From NCBI GenBank assembly GCA_002841685.1, contig PHAM01000014.1, positions 1-36,363 of the forward strand: a stretch of 36,363 bases of DNA, written 5' to 3'. How positions within the stretch are numbered: the stretch's first letter is position 1; every line of letters begins with the position of its first letter. A program made the position numbers and the translations under genes. Shown piece by piece: positions 1-8,262 of the stretch. This stretch comes from Elusimicrobia bacterium HGW-Elusimicrobia-2. Its GTDB lineage: Bacteria > CG03. A model generated the notes under the pieces. That model worked only from the letters and a program-made list of their open reading frames with translations. It was not told the DNA's origin and ran no database searches.

Positions 1-960
1 GCCAATACCCGCCACACGGATGCCGAGATCCGTTCCGTTTCTGGCCATAACGGAGACAATGGTTGATTTTTCAAGGCCGGCTATCGTATCGGCTGTCGCT
101 TTGCAGGCGGCCATCGACACATTGAGATAGCTGTGCGGGTTTGACGCTATGAAGTCAATGATCTCTTTGATAACACTTTTCGCGATTCCCGTCTTGAGAA
201 AAAGAGGTATCAGCTCTTTTATAAGGATATCCGTCGCCGCGACATTCCTGTTGTGGCACTCATCGCCCATCATCAGCGCCTGCGATGTTATGGCTTTTAT
301 ATCTATACCGCCCGGGGACTGCCTGAGAGCCTCATTTATCGAGGGGGCCAAAACATCTTCCATCCACTTGAGATGCTTTAAAACATCGGGGGAATTGGCG
401 CCGAACCTCAGCACTTTTCCAAGCCCCTCGTTCAGCGTGCAGTAGGCCTTATTGCCGAACTTTTTGTTTTCAACGACATAAACCCACATCGAGGAGGACA
501 CCACCCCGGCCATGGGGCCGACAGTTGAATGATGATGGCAGGGTGAAAACTCTATTTCGCCGCGGTCGACGAGAACCTTCGCTTCCTTCAGGTCCGCGGC
601 CAGTCCCTCATAAACGATGGCGCCCAGAACCGCGCCCATAACGGGGCCGCACATATTTTCCTTTGTCACGGGAGGCCCTGCGTGAAGTATGAGGTTTTTC
701 TTCATACCCGGTATCACGTCTTTCGCGCGGGCCGTGGCTATAAGAACGGGCGTTGATTCATTGATCCGGCGGATGCCCTCGGCGTTTGCCGCGTCTATCT
801 CGTCTTTTATCTGTTCGAGCGAATCCAGCAGCGCCGCCATCCCGGTATCGCCCCCGGCAAAAGGCGTGAACCCGGCGTTGCGCACATCAGCGCCCTGCTT
901 TTTCAGCGCGTCGTAGAAAAGATCCACTCCCAGGTTGATTATCTTATCGTTCTTAAACAT
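1..960 (-). CDS. DUF1116 family protein (YlbE/AllG-like, putative oxamate carbamoyltransferase subunit), C-terminus beyond window edge
   Basis: Own reverse translation from ATG at 960: MFKNDKIINLGVDLFYDALKKQGADVRNAGFTPFAGGDTGMAALLDSLEQI...GPPVTKENMCGPVMGAVLGAIVYEGLA...; open to the window edge; directly adjacent to FdrA-like and DUF2877-like ORFs. Confidence 0.85.
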   Translation of the reverse strand, partial: MFKNDKIINLGVDLFYDALKKQGADVRNAGFTPFAGGDTGMAALLDSLEQIKDEIDAANAEGIRRINESTPVLIATARAKDVIPGMKKNLILHAGPPVTKENMCGPVMGAVLGAIVYEGLAADLKEAKVLVDRGEIEFSPCHHHSTVGPMAGVVSSSMWVYVVENKKFGNKAYCTLNEGLGKVLRFGANSPDVLKHLKWMEDVLAPSINEALRQSPGGIDIKAITSQALMMGDECHNRNVAATDILIKELIPLFLKTGIAKSVIKEIIDFIASNPHSYLNVSMAACKATADTIAGLEKSTIVSVMARNGTDLGIRVAGIG

Positions 961-2038
961 CGTCATTCCTCCATTTTATGGTCTGAGCGGAATTTTTGAG
1001 AAACTTCAGCCGCTGGTCGAAAAAGCTCCACGAATCCAGCTTTATAGCGTTCAGCATCATCTTTATTTCTTTTTCATACATTCTTTTGAGCGTGTCTTTT
1101 GAGAGTTCCGGCCACAGCTTTTTTTTGGCTTTTTCAAAGACCGCGTAATCGGCGTAGGGAAAAGGATGCCTCAAATTGTAGATTTCAGGCACGCTGTAAC
1201 CGCTTTTGCTGAGCTGTTCCCAGTACTCGACGATATCCCTGAAATGTTTTCTCCAGTTGAAGGCCCTGGCTCCGACGTCATAAACGGCGCATCTTTCTAT
1301 GCGCGATGAGATAGTCTGAGAGGCCTCGAATTCCGGGCTCAGAAGAGCGTTTGTCCTGATAAGGTCTGTACCGTCTATCGCGAAGGGCAGCTCTCCTTTT
1401 TTCTCGACGAGCTCAAAACGGCCCTCTATGTAAAACACATAAGCCTTGAAATCACGGTTCTTCTTCCTGAATTTTTTCTCATAAGCACTGATGATCTTTT
1501 CCGTGTAAGGCGTGCCTATCGTAAAAAATATGAATCTGTCCAGTTTGACGTCCATGTCCAGTATGCAGTCAAAGCCGTTCTTGAGCGTGGTGCCCGTGGC
1601 TATAACATCCCCCGCTATGAGAGATGTCACGCCTTCAAGCGAGAATTTCCTGTATTGATCGTGCTTTATCTGCCAGTGCTTGCCCTTCTGCACCCGCTGG
1701 GAGGTCATAAAAGAAGCGTTCACTTTTGTGAAACCGTAGCACTTGTAGAACTGTTCTATGAAGTTGAAATTCAGCCCGCCTCTCAGAAAGTGCAGCGCCG
1801 AATATTGCGAACCCCCGTTATCATCTTTGAAAAATTTCATGGCAAACGGAGTTTTGAGAAAATTTTCAATACCCTTCCTTAAAAGATAGGTGTATTCAAA
1901 ACCGTGTATCTCAGGCATATTGAGGATTTTTCTCGTCGCGGGCGTTGAGATTATGTACCTTTCAATGCTTGATGCGGGACATATCCTGTATAGCGCCGCG
2001 TTAGTGGGTCCAGGGATTTTTTTAAGACAATCGTTCAT
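953..2038 (-). CDS. Uncharacterised protein with phosphoribosyltransferase-like motifs, embedded in the fdrA-type operon
   Basis: 361 aa ORF overlapping both neighbours; contains 'ALHFLRGGLNF' and 'LIAGDVIATGTTLKNGF', resembling the type I PRTase PRPP-binding loop (hhh-D-h-hATG-x-T). Confidence 0.6.
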   Translation of the reverse strand: MNDCLKKIPGPTNAALYRICPASSIERYIISTPATRKILNMPEIHGFEYTYLLRKGIENFLKTPFAMKFFKDDNGGSQYSALHFLRGGLNFNFIEQFYKCYGFTKVNASFMTSQRVQKGKHWQIKHDQYRKFSLEGVTSLIAGDVIATGTTLKNGFDCILDMDVKLDRFIFFTIGTPYTEKIISAYEKKFRKKNRDFKAYVFYIEGRFELVEKKGELPFAIDGTDLIRTNALLSPEFEASQTISSRIERCAVYDVGARAFNWRKHFRDIVEYWEQLSKSGYSVPEIYNLRHPFPYADYAVFEKAKKKLWPELSKDTLKRMYEKEIKMMLNAIKLDSWSFFDQRLKFLKNSAQTIKWRNDDV

Positions 2039-3510
2039 TTGGAGAAAAGAATCTCGCGCACGGCCTCAACCGCCTGCCTGTTCGTGTGATAAACAAGAGC
2101 GCCTGCCTCTTCCAGCTTCTTCTGCTGGGCATTATAATCCTGAGGATCGCCATAAGAACCGGTGATGGGAGTGACAAAAATAATACCGGGATTTGTTTTT
2201 GTCGCCTCCACTATCGCTTCCGCAAGCTCTCCGGCGGGGTCATTGTGACAGCCCCATCCGAGGGTGCAGTCCAGCAGTATGACGCCTGTCTGGGGGTCTT
2301 CCGCCTCCTGAGCTATCCTCTGTTTCCTCAGCGTAAAATCCATCATAGGGTGAGGATATCCCCTCGTGAAATCATCTTCGCCCATATCAACAAGGGAATT
2401 TTTGATGCTTTTAAAAACATCCTGAAGCGAAAGATCTTTGTTTATGGGAGTGTTGGAGAAGATCTCAATGTCTTTCAGCAGATAGAGCGCCTCGTAGCAG
2501 AGCGTTCCGCCCGCATATAGAGCGCGGAGATATTTGCCTTTGAGCTTCGGCAGCCTGTGGGCGGACACGGGCAGGACGGCTTTCTCGTTCAGCAGGCGGC
2601 AGGCCCGCACGGCCGCTTCTTCAAGATTGGACGCGAATTTTATGTTGCCGAAATCCTTGAGTTCCATTGTCAGAAAATTGATAACATATTCCTTTCTTCC
2701 CGCCTTGGCTTTTGAAATTATCTTATCCGCCACATCAGCGTCGGGCGGTTTGGATATTATCACGATGACATCGGTGCTCTTATCGCTTTCCAGCAGATCC
2801 ATCGCCGCGAGCAGGCTCAATCCGCCGACGGCGCTTTTTATATCCCTGCCTCCGACGCCTATAACCTGCGACATACCCTGCCCCATCTTGTCTATGGCGC
2901 ATGTCAGCTCCTGAATACCCGAACCCGACGCTCCGGCAATGCCTATGTTCCCCGGCTTGATGACATTGGCGAAGCCGAGACCTTTGCCGTTTATTATACA
3001 GGTGCCGCAGTCAGGGCCCATGAACAGAAGTTTTTTCCCGACAGCGAGTTTTTTGAGCCTTATTTCATCAGAAAGCGGCACATTATCGCTGAATACCATC
3101 ACATTTTTCCCGGCCATCAAAGCCCTTTCCGCTTCCCTGGGAACATATCTTCCGGGGATGGACATCAGCACCAGGGCGGCATCGTCCAGAAGCGCTGTGT
3201 CAAAAGAGCTGTCGGACTCTTCGGCGCTGTCTTTTTCAGAAGATTTAGCGGCCATGACTTTTTGAAAAGACGCGAACATTTTTTCGGCCTCAGCGGTATC
3301 CGCGTCAACCGCGAATATGAGATCGGCACTGAGGGCTTTTTTCCCCTCGTCGGAAAGAAGACCGAGGCTCTCCAGCAGTTCCATGTTCTGGGGAGTCGCC
3401 ATAACGGCTGAAACGTTTTTGTTGGAGAATTCATTCCTCACGCTGTTCGCCGCGTTCATGAGCACCACGGAATCGTTATAATTATCTTTCAGAATAAAAT
3501 TTTTCAGCAT
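2035..3510 (-). CDS. fdrA: FdrA/AllF-like acyl-CoA synthetase-fold protein
   Basis: 491 aa; 'FMGPDCGTCIINGKGLGFANVIKPGNIGIAGASGSGIQELTCAID' and 'VILLDCTLGWGCHNDPAGELAEAI' typical of FdrA. Confidence 0.9.
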   Translation of the reverse strand: MLKNFILKDNYNDSVVLMNAANSVRNEFSNKNVSAVMATPQNMELLESLGLLSDEGKKALSADLIFAVDADTAEAEKMFASFQKVMAAKSSEKDSAEESDSSFDTALLDDAALVLMSIPGRYVPREAERALMAGKNVMVFSDNVPLSDEIRLKKLAVGKKLLFMGPDCGTCIINGKGLGFANVIKPGNIGIAGASGSGIQELTCAIDKMGQGMSQVIGVGGRDIKSAVGGLSLLAAMDLLESDKSTDVIVIISKPPDADVADKIISKAKAGRKEYVINFLTMELKDFGNIKFASNLEEAAVRACRLLNEKAVLPVSAHRLPKLKGKYLRALYAGGTLCYEALYLLKDIEIFSNTPINKDLSLQDVFKSIKNSLVDMGEDDFTRGYPHPMMDFTLRKQRIAQEAEDPQTGVILLDCTLGWGCHNDPAGELAEAIVEATKTNPGIIFVTPITGSYGDPQDYNAQQKKLEEAGALVYHTNRQAVEAVREILFSK

Positions 3511-4220
3511 GCCTTTACAACCTCCGTATTATTTTCGTCAGCTCCGCCGCATGAAACCGCGCGCACGCACTCGTTTTCCGCCATGCCCTTGATGACGCCT
3601 ACAGCCGTGGCGGCGCCCGAGCTGCCGCCGAAAGAAAGTATGGAAAGATCCTCTTCCTTTATAAAGGCGGTTATCTGATCCGAAAATCTCCCGCAAAGGG
3701 CGTGCCTTAGAAAATGCGCGCTCAACGGCGTCGTCTTGGAGAGATCGAGTTTAAAGGGTATTTCCATTCCTCCCATTTTTTTCGCGGCGATGTACCCGAC
3801 AAGGAAATCATCTCCTGAGGGTGTCAGGCCTCCGCCGAGTCCGAGAAGCTTTTTCCAGTTCCTCCCGGCGATGAGGAAATCCAGTATGTTCTTAAAATCA
3901 TCCTGCGCGAGGCGCCATTTATCCTCGGCTCGGGCAGAGGCCTCAAATGAGATGCTGCATTCGGAGGGGAGCTCCAGAGACTTTGCTTCGCCCGATATCA
4001 ATTCCAGCGAAAGCTCATCCATAACCTGTACTTGCTCATACACAGCTTCCGGGAACACAATACCTCCCGGCACGAGCTGGTTGGGGCTTTTGAGAAAAGT
4101 TATGAATTCGCCGGCGGGGTTCCTGAAATAACAGGAATTCGCGTATTTTTTGACAGCGCGCAGCTTAAGAAGAGAGGCCGCGCTTATGAAATCGTCGTAA
4201 TATAGAGCTTTGGCACGCAT
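3504..4220 (-). CDS. DUF2877 family protein (YlbF/AllH-like)
   Basis: 238 aa; 'LLGLGGGLTPSGDDFLVGYIAAKK' motif; overlaps fdrA start. Confidence 0.85.
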   Translation of the reverse strand: MRAKALYYDDFISAASLLKLRAVKKYANSCYFRNPAGEFITFLKSPNQLVPGGIVFPEAVYEQVQVMDELSLELISGEAKSLELPSECSISFEASARAEDKWRLAQDDFKNILDFLIAGRNWKKLLGLGGGLTPSGDDFLVGYIAAKKMGGMEIPFKLDLSKTTPLSAHFLRHALCGRFSDQITAFIKEEDLSILSFGGSSGAATAVGVIKGMAENECVRAVSCGGADENNTEVVKAC

Positions 4221-4324
4221 AGAATCAATTTATCATTTTCAAAAAGAAAAAGCAAATCCGCGAATTTTAGATAATGTAAGTGTCGCCGAAAAAAACGCCT
4301 TATCGGGGATAAGTCACTGTTTGA

Positions 4325-5548
4325 CTAAAATTTTTCGCCCAGAAGATCGCCGAGTTTGCGCGCGGCGCGGGTCAGATATTCCGGAGCGTTTTTAACGGCT
4401 TTTTCCATCTCCATTTTAAAAGGCGTGATCTTTATGAACACCATGTTCTTGTTGTCTTTGATACCCTCTTCCATTTTTCCGGCGAACACCACGACGGTTT
4501 TCCCGTATTCCGCAGCTCTTTGCGCGACATAGCCGAGGGTTTTGCCCGAAAAGCTCTGCGAGTCAACCCTGCCTTCTCCGGTTATCAGCAGATCGCAGGA
4601 AGATATATTGTCATCCAGCTTCAAACATTCCGAAACCGTCTCAATACCCGGCTTTATTTCGGCGTCAAGGAGTCCGGCCATCCCGGCGCCCGAACCTCCG
4701 GCCGCGCCGCCGCCGGGGATACAGCTTACATCTTTTCCCGTCGCGCTTTTTATTATAGAGGCATAATGAGAAAGCGCTTTTTCAAGAAGCATGACTTCGT
4801 TCGGAGACGCGCCTTTCTGCGGCGCGAACACAGCCGCGGCGCCGCGGGGCCCGATAAGAGGGTTTGTCACGTCGGCGAGTGCCGTGAATTTAACGCCTGA
4901 TATTTTTTTTGATAAATGAGAAGTGTCTATCTTAACAAGACCTTTCAAGGCCCCGCCGCCGTCGGGAATATGATTGCCGTGTTTATCCAGAAACTTAACG
5001 CCCATGGCCGCGAGCATCCCCGCTCCGCCGTCAACCGTGGCTGAGTCGCCCAGGCCGACAAAGATTTCGGTGCAGCCTCGCACGAGAGCGTCATTGATGA
5101 GTTCTCCCGTGCCGCGGCTGCTTGTTTCCAAGGGCTTCATATCTTTTTTGGGAAGCCTCGAGAGCCCGCTGGCCGAAGCCAGGTCTATAAATGCCCGCTT
5201 TGAATGCCCCCCGGGCGGGGCTGAAAGTCCGCCGGTAGGCGTGGCCGAAATGAAATAAGACGCCCTCACTTTTTTCCCTGACGGGCCGGTGACCGTTTTT
5301 ATCACTTCCTCACCGCGCAGTGCACTGCCCAGTATCCGAGCAGTGCCCTCGCCGCCGTCGGCAAGAGGCAAAAGCTTTATGTCGGCAAGGAGCATCGACC
5401 TTTCCAGGCCTTCCCTTATGCATGATGCCGCCTCCTCCGCGGAAAGAGATCCCTTGAAACTGTCGGGGCAGACGAGGATGTTCAGCTTGTTTTTTTTGGC
5501 GCGAAGAGCCTCGGCGCGATTAATTCCCTGATTTGTATTTTCCTCCAT
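4325..5548 (-). CDS. Glycerate 2-kinase (GlxK/GarK family)
   Basis: 'NILVCPDSFKGSLSAEEAA', 'LPLADGGEGT', 'FVGLGDSATVDGGAGMLAAMG', 'LLITGEGRVDSQSFSGKT'. Confidence 0.92.
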   Translation of the reverse strand: MEENTNQGINRAEALRAKKNKLNILVCPDSFKGSLSAEEAASCIREGLERSMLLADIKLLPLADGGEGTARILGSALRGEEVIKTVTGPSGKKVRASYFISATPTGGLSAPPGGHSKRAFIDLASASGLSRLPKKDMKPLETSSRGTGELINDALVRGCTEIFVGLGDSATVDGGAGMLAAMGVKFLDKHGNHIPDGGGALKGLVKIDTSHLSKKISGVKFTALADVTNPLIGPRGAAAVFAPQKGASPNEVMLLEKALSHYASIIKSATGKDVSCIPGGGAAGGSGAGMAGLLDAEIKPGIETVSECLKLDDNISSCDLLITGEGRVDSQSFSGKTLGYVAQRAAEYGKTVVVFAGKMEEGIKDNKNMVFIKITPFKMEMEKAVKNAPEYLTRAARKLGDLLGEKF

Positions 5549-5568
5549 AATTTTATTATACTAAAAAA

Positions 5569-6282
5569 ATGCATAAACCTAACATACCCCGTCCGATAAA
5601 AAAAATATGGCGTTTTTTTAAGCCCTTTGTCAGGCAAAGCCTGTTTCCCTTTCTGGGCATTGTTTATTCTCTCCTGTGCTGGGCCCTCATGAAAACCATT
5701 CGGATGAAAGTGGCGGGCGGCGAAAACCAGGACGAAGTGATGGAGGCGGGGAAAAAATACATCTACGGTTTCTGGGACGGCAGGCAGATGATGCTCTTTC
5801 CTTTCGCCGCAGGAAAGAACCTTGTCATCCTCGCGTCGAACTCGGACGCGGGCGAGGTGCTGAAAGTGATACACCGTTTCTTCACGCTGAAAGTCGTGCG
5901 CGGCTCTTCAAGTTCCGAGGGCGCGAGGGCATTGAAAGTGATGGTAAGGGCGCTGAGGGGAGGCTGCAACGGCGCCCTGGCGGTCGACGGCCCTCAGGGG
6001 CCGCCGGAGATAGCGAAAGGCGGCATAATACAGATGGCGAAAATGTCGGGCGCCGTAATACTTCCTCTCTCCGCGGGAGTGAGAAAAAAAATCTTTGTTG
6101 ATTCCTACTGGAACAGGGTGCAGATACCCATGCTTTTCACCAGCGGCCGCTATGTCATAGGCAAAGCAATAGAGGTGCCGCGCTCGGCGAATAGACACGA
6201 TATGGATAAAATGTTAGCATTGTTCCAGATGGAACTGGATAAGATAACAAAGGAAAGCGATGAATTTCGTACAATATTATAA
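5569..6282 (+). CDS. DUF374 domain-containing lysophospholipid acyltransferase family protein
   Basis: 'ILASNSDAGEVLKVIHRFFTLKVVRGSSSSEGARALKVMVRAL', 'AVDGPQGPPEIAKGGIIQMAKMSGAVILPLS'. Confidence 0.85.
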   Translation: MHKPNIPRPIKKIWRFFKPFVRQSLFPFLGIVYSLLCWALMKTIRMKVAGGENQDEVMEAGKKYIYGFWDGRQMMLFPFAAGKNLVILASNSDAGEVLKVIHRFFTLKVVRGSSSSEGARALKVMVRALRGGCNGALAVDGPQGPPEIAKGGIIQMAKMSGAVILPLSAGVRKKIFVDSYWNRVQIPMLFTSGRYVIGKAIEVPRSANRHDMDKMLALFQMELDKITKESDEFRTIL

Positions 6283-7675
6283 AGACCCGGTCATCCGGGA
6301 GCGCATTGCCGAATACTGCGGCGGAGACGCCGATAACCCCGACTCTTTCACCGCGCAATATCTCGTGGGATACGGTCTTGAGCTCCTGCGGGAAAAACAC
6401 ATTGAATTCATGTCCGCCCCCAGGGAATATTTCGATTATCTGCTCGAAAAAAGCCTTGATATATACAGGTCGGTCTGGGACATAGAATCCACGCTGGGCG
6501 TCCTCGACATAGAATACTTTAACATAGACAACCCGGGGAAAATCTACAAAAGCCCCGAAGAGATATTTTCTCTGATAGAACCCGCCTACGCGAAGATCCG
6601 CGAGGTTTTCGCGAGGTTCGGTCTCGTGCCCCTCACCATAATGACCGGACAGGGTTATCATTTCTCATTTAAAATATCGCGCTTCTCCGCAGCGGACAAG
6701 AAACTTGAGGGGATCGGCTTTGTCGCGGACAAACTCAAAAAACGTTATCAGATAATCAAGGGAAGACGGAAGAGGGCTGTTTCAATCAGGCATGGTAAGG
6801 CTTTTGAGGGCATGGGCAAAGTCCTTGAATACGCCGTGCACACTATAATGAAAGAGCTCGCCGGCGAAAATTTCGCCATTCCCTGCGTGATAACCGACGT
6901 AACCATCGGCGAATCGTCACGCGGAAAAAGAGAAGCCCTTTCATTTGACCTCTCAATGTACGGCGACCCTATTTTCATGCGCGACATACGCTGCCCTTTC
7001 AGCACCCATCAGAAAAATAAAATGCAATGGTACAAAGTTGGCAAAGATGCCGCCGACAACATTGCCCCGCGGCTTGCTCTGCCCAGGAATGACACAGCCC
7101 TTAAAAAAATCCTTGAAATCCGCACCAGCCCCGAAAAAACGATAGAATACGCTAAAAAATGTTCCTGCATAATACCGGATTTTTCAAAAGAATTCATGAA
7201 CCTGGTGAATTCATACGAGGCTTCGCGCCTGCGGGGCATACACCGAGATTTCGACGAAACCCAAACGCACACGGAAAAAGAATGGCCTGAAACTTACGAT
7301 ATGCTGGATCCTTTCGCACTGCCTGAATGCACGCGTCTCGCCCTGCTTTTGCCCAACGACAACATCCTGCGGCCTACCAATATCCAGAACCTTGTCAGAG
7401 TCCTTATGTTCAAAGGCTGGCATCCCAAGCACATAGCGGGCCTCGTCACATCCAAATACGAGAGGAAACAATACAACTGGACGGAAAACTGGGAAAAATA
7501 TGACGCCGCCTCACGGGCCAATTTTTATGTGCGGATCTTCTCCGATCTCATACTGACGGGAATTGACGGAGAGATAGACCTCAACTGTGTGTCAGCCAAA
7601 GAAATGGATTTCTGCCTGAAAGAATGGTGCGGGTGGAATTTGAGTGACTTTAAGTTAAAAGGAGAAAACAAGTGA
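6260..7675 (+). CDS. Putative stand-alone archaeo-eukaryotic primase (AEP/PrimPol-like) protein
   Basis: 471 aa; motif I-like 'GVLDIEYFN' (hhhDhE), motif II-like 'MTGQGYHFSF' (sxH), motif III-like 'LSFDLSMYGDPIFMRDIRCPFSTHQKNKM' resembling the hhD...RxPxSxH segment of PriS. Confidence 0.6.
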   Translation: MNFVQYYKDPVIRERIAEYCGGDADNPDSFTAQYLVGYGLELLREKHIEFMSAPREYFDYLLEKSLDIYRSVWDIESTLGVLDIEYFNIDNPGKIYKSPEEIFSLIEPAYAKIREVFARFGLVPLTIMTGQGYHFSFKISRFSAADKKLEGIGFVADKLKKRYQIIKGRRKRAVSIRHGKAFEGMGKVLEYAVHTIMKELAGENFAIPCVITDVTIGESSRGKREALSFDLSMYGDPIFMRDIRCPFSTHQKNKMQWYKVGKDAADNIAPRLALPRNDTALKKILEIRTSPEKTIEYAKKCSCIIPDFSKEFMNLVNSYEASRLRGIHRDFDETQTHTEKEWPETYDMLDPFALPECTRLALLLPNDNILRPTNIQNLVRVLMFKGWHPKHIAGLVTSKYERKQYNWTENWEKYDAASRANFYVRIFSDLILTGIDGEIDLNCVSAKEMDFCLKEWCGWNLSDFKLKGENK

Positions 7676-8259
7676 AAAACATTTTTGTGATTTGCATTTC
7701 ATTGCTGATGATCGCAGGCTGCGCGCCTGTGAAAGTAGGGCGCATGGATTCCGCCGCGGAAGTTGATCTTTCCGGGTACTGGAATGACACCGATTCGCGG
7801 CTCGTGGCGGAAGAGGCGATAAGTGACTGCCTCGGCCGGAGCTGGCTGCCGGACTTCAGCGCCAGCGCAGGGAAAAAACCCAGAGTTATCGTCGGCACTG
7901 TCAAAAACATGTCGAGCGAACACATCGCCACAGACACTTTTGTGAAAGACATGGAAAGAGAGCTCATCAATTCCGGCAAAGTGACCTTTGTCGCCGGTGG
8001 CGCTGAAAGAGAGGAAATAAGACAGGAAAGAGCCGAACAGCAGAAATTCTCCGGAGACGCCAAAGCGTTCTTCAAGGAAAAATCAGCGGACTTCATGCTC
8101 CAGGGCGGCATAAACAGCATACTGGACAGCGCCGGAAAGACAACACTGCGCTATTATCAGATTGAGCTGGAACTCATTGACATGGAAAGTAACGAAAAGG
8201 TCTGGATAGGACAGAAGAAAATCAAAAAGCTCGTCAAGCGTTCCAAGTTCGGCCTTTAA
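7672..8259 (+). CDS. LpoB-like penicillin-binding protein activator lipoprotein
   Basis: Lipobox 'LLMIAGC'; 'PRVIVGTVKNMSSEHIATDTFVKDMERELINSGKVTFV...ADFMLQGGINSI...YYQIELELIDMESNEKVWIGQKKIKK'. Confidence 0.75.
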   Translation: MKNIFVICISLLMIAGCAPVKVGRMDSAAEVDLSGYWNDTDSRLVAEEAISDCLGRSWLPDFSASAGKKPRVIVGTVKNMSSEHIATDTFVKDMERELINSGKVTFVAGGAEREEIRQERAEQQKFSGDAKAFFKEKSADFMLQGGINSILDSAGKTTLRYYQIELELIDMESNEKVWIGQKKIKKLVKRSKFGL

Positions 8260-8262
8260 CCG

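Noticed and set aside
149-445. Plus-strand ORFs over the first ~5.5 kb (e.g. 149..445, 689..916, 2534..2914, 4520..4900)
   Set aside because: They are antisense to well-supported minus-strand genes with recognisable motifs; their translations look like shadow ORFs of high-GC coding sequence.
4295-4312. CTTATC-ggg-GATAAG hairpin between glycerate kinase and the DUF2877 gene
   Set aside because: Only a 6-bp AT-rich stem with 3-nt loop and no U-tract; too weak to call a regulator.
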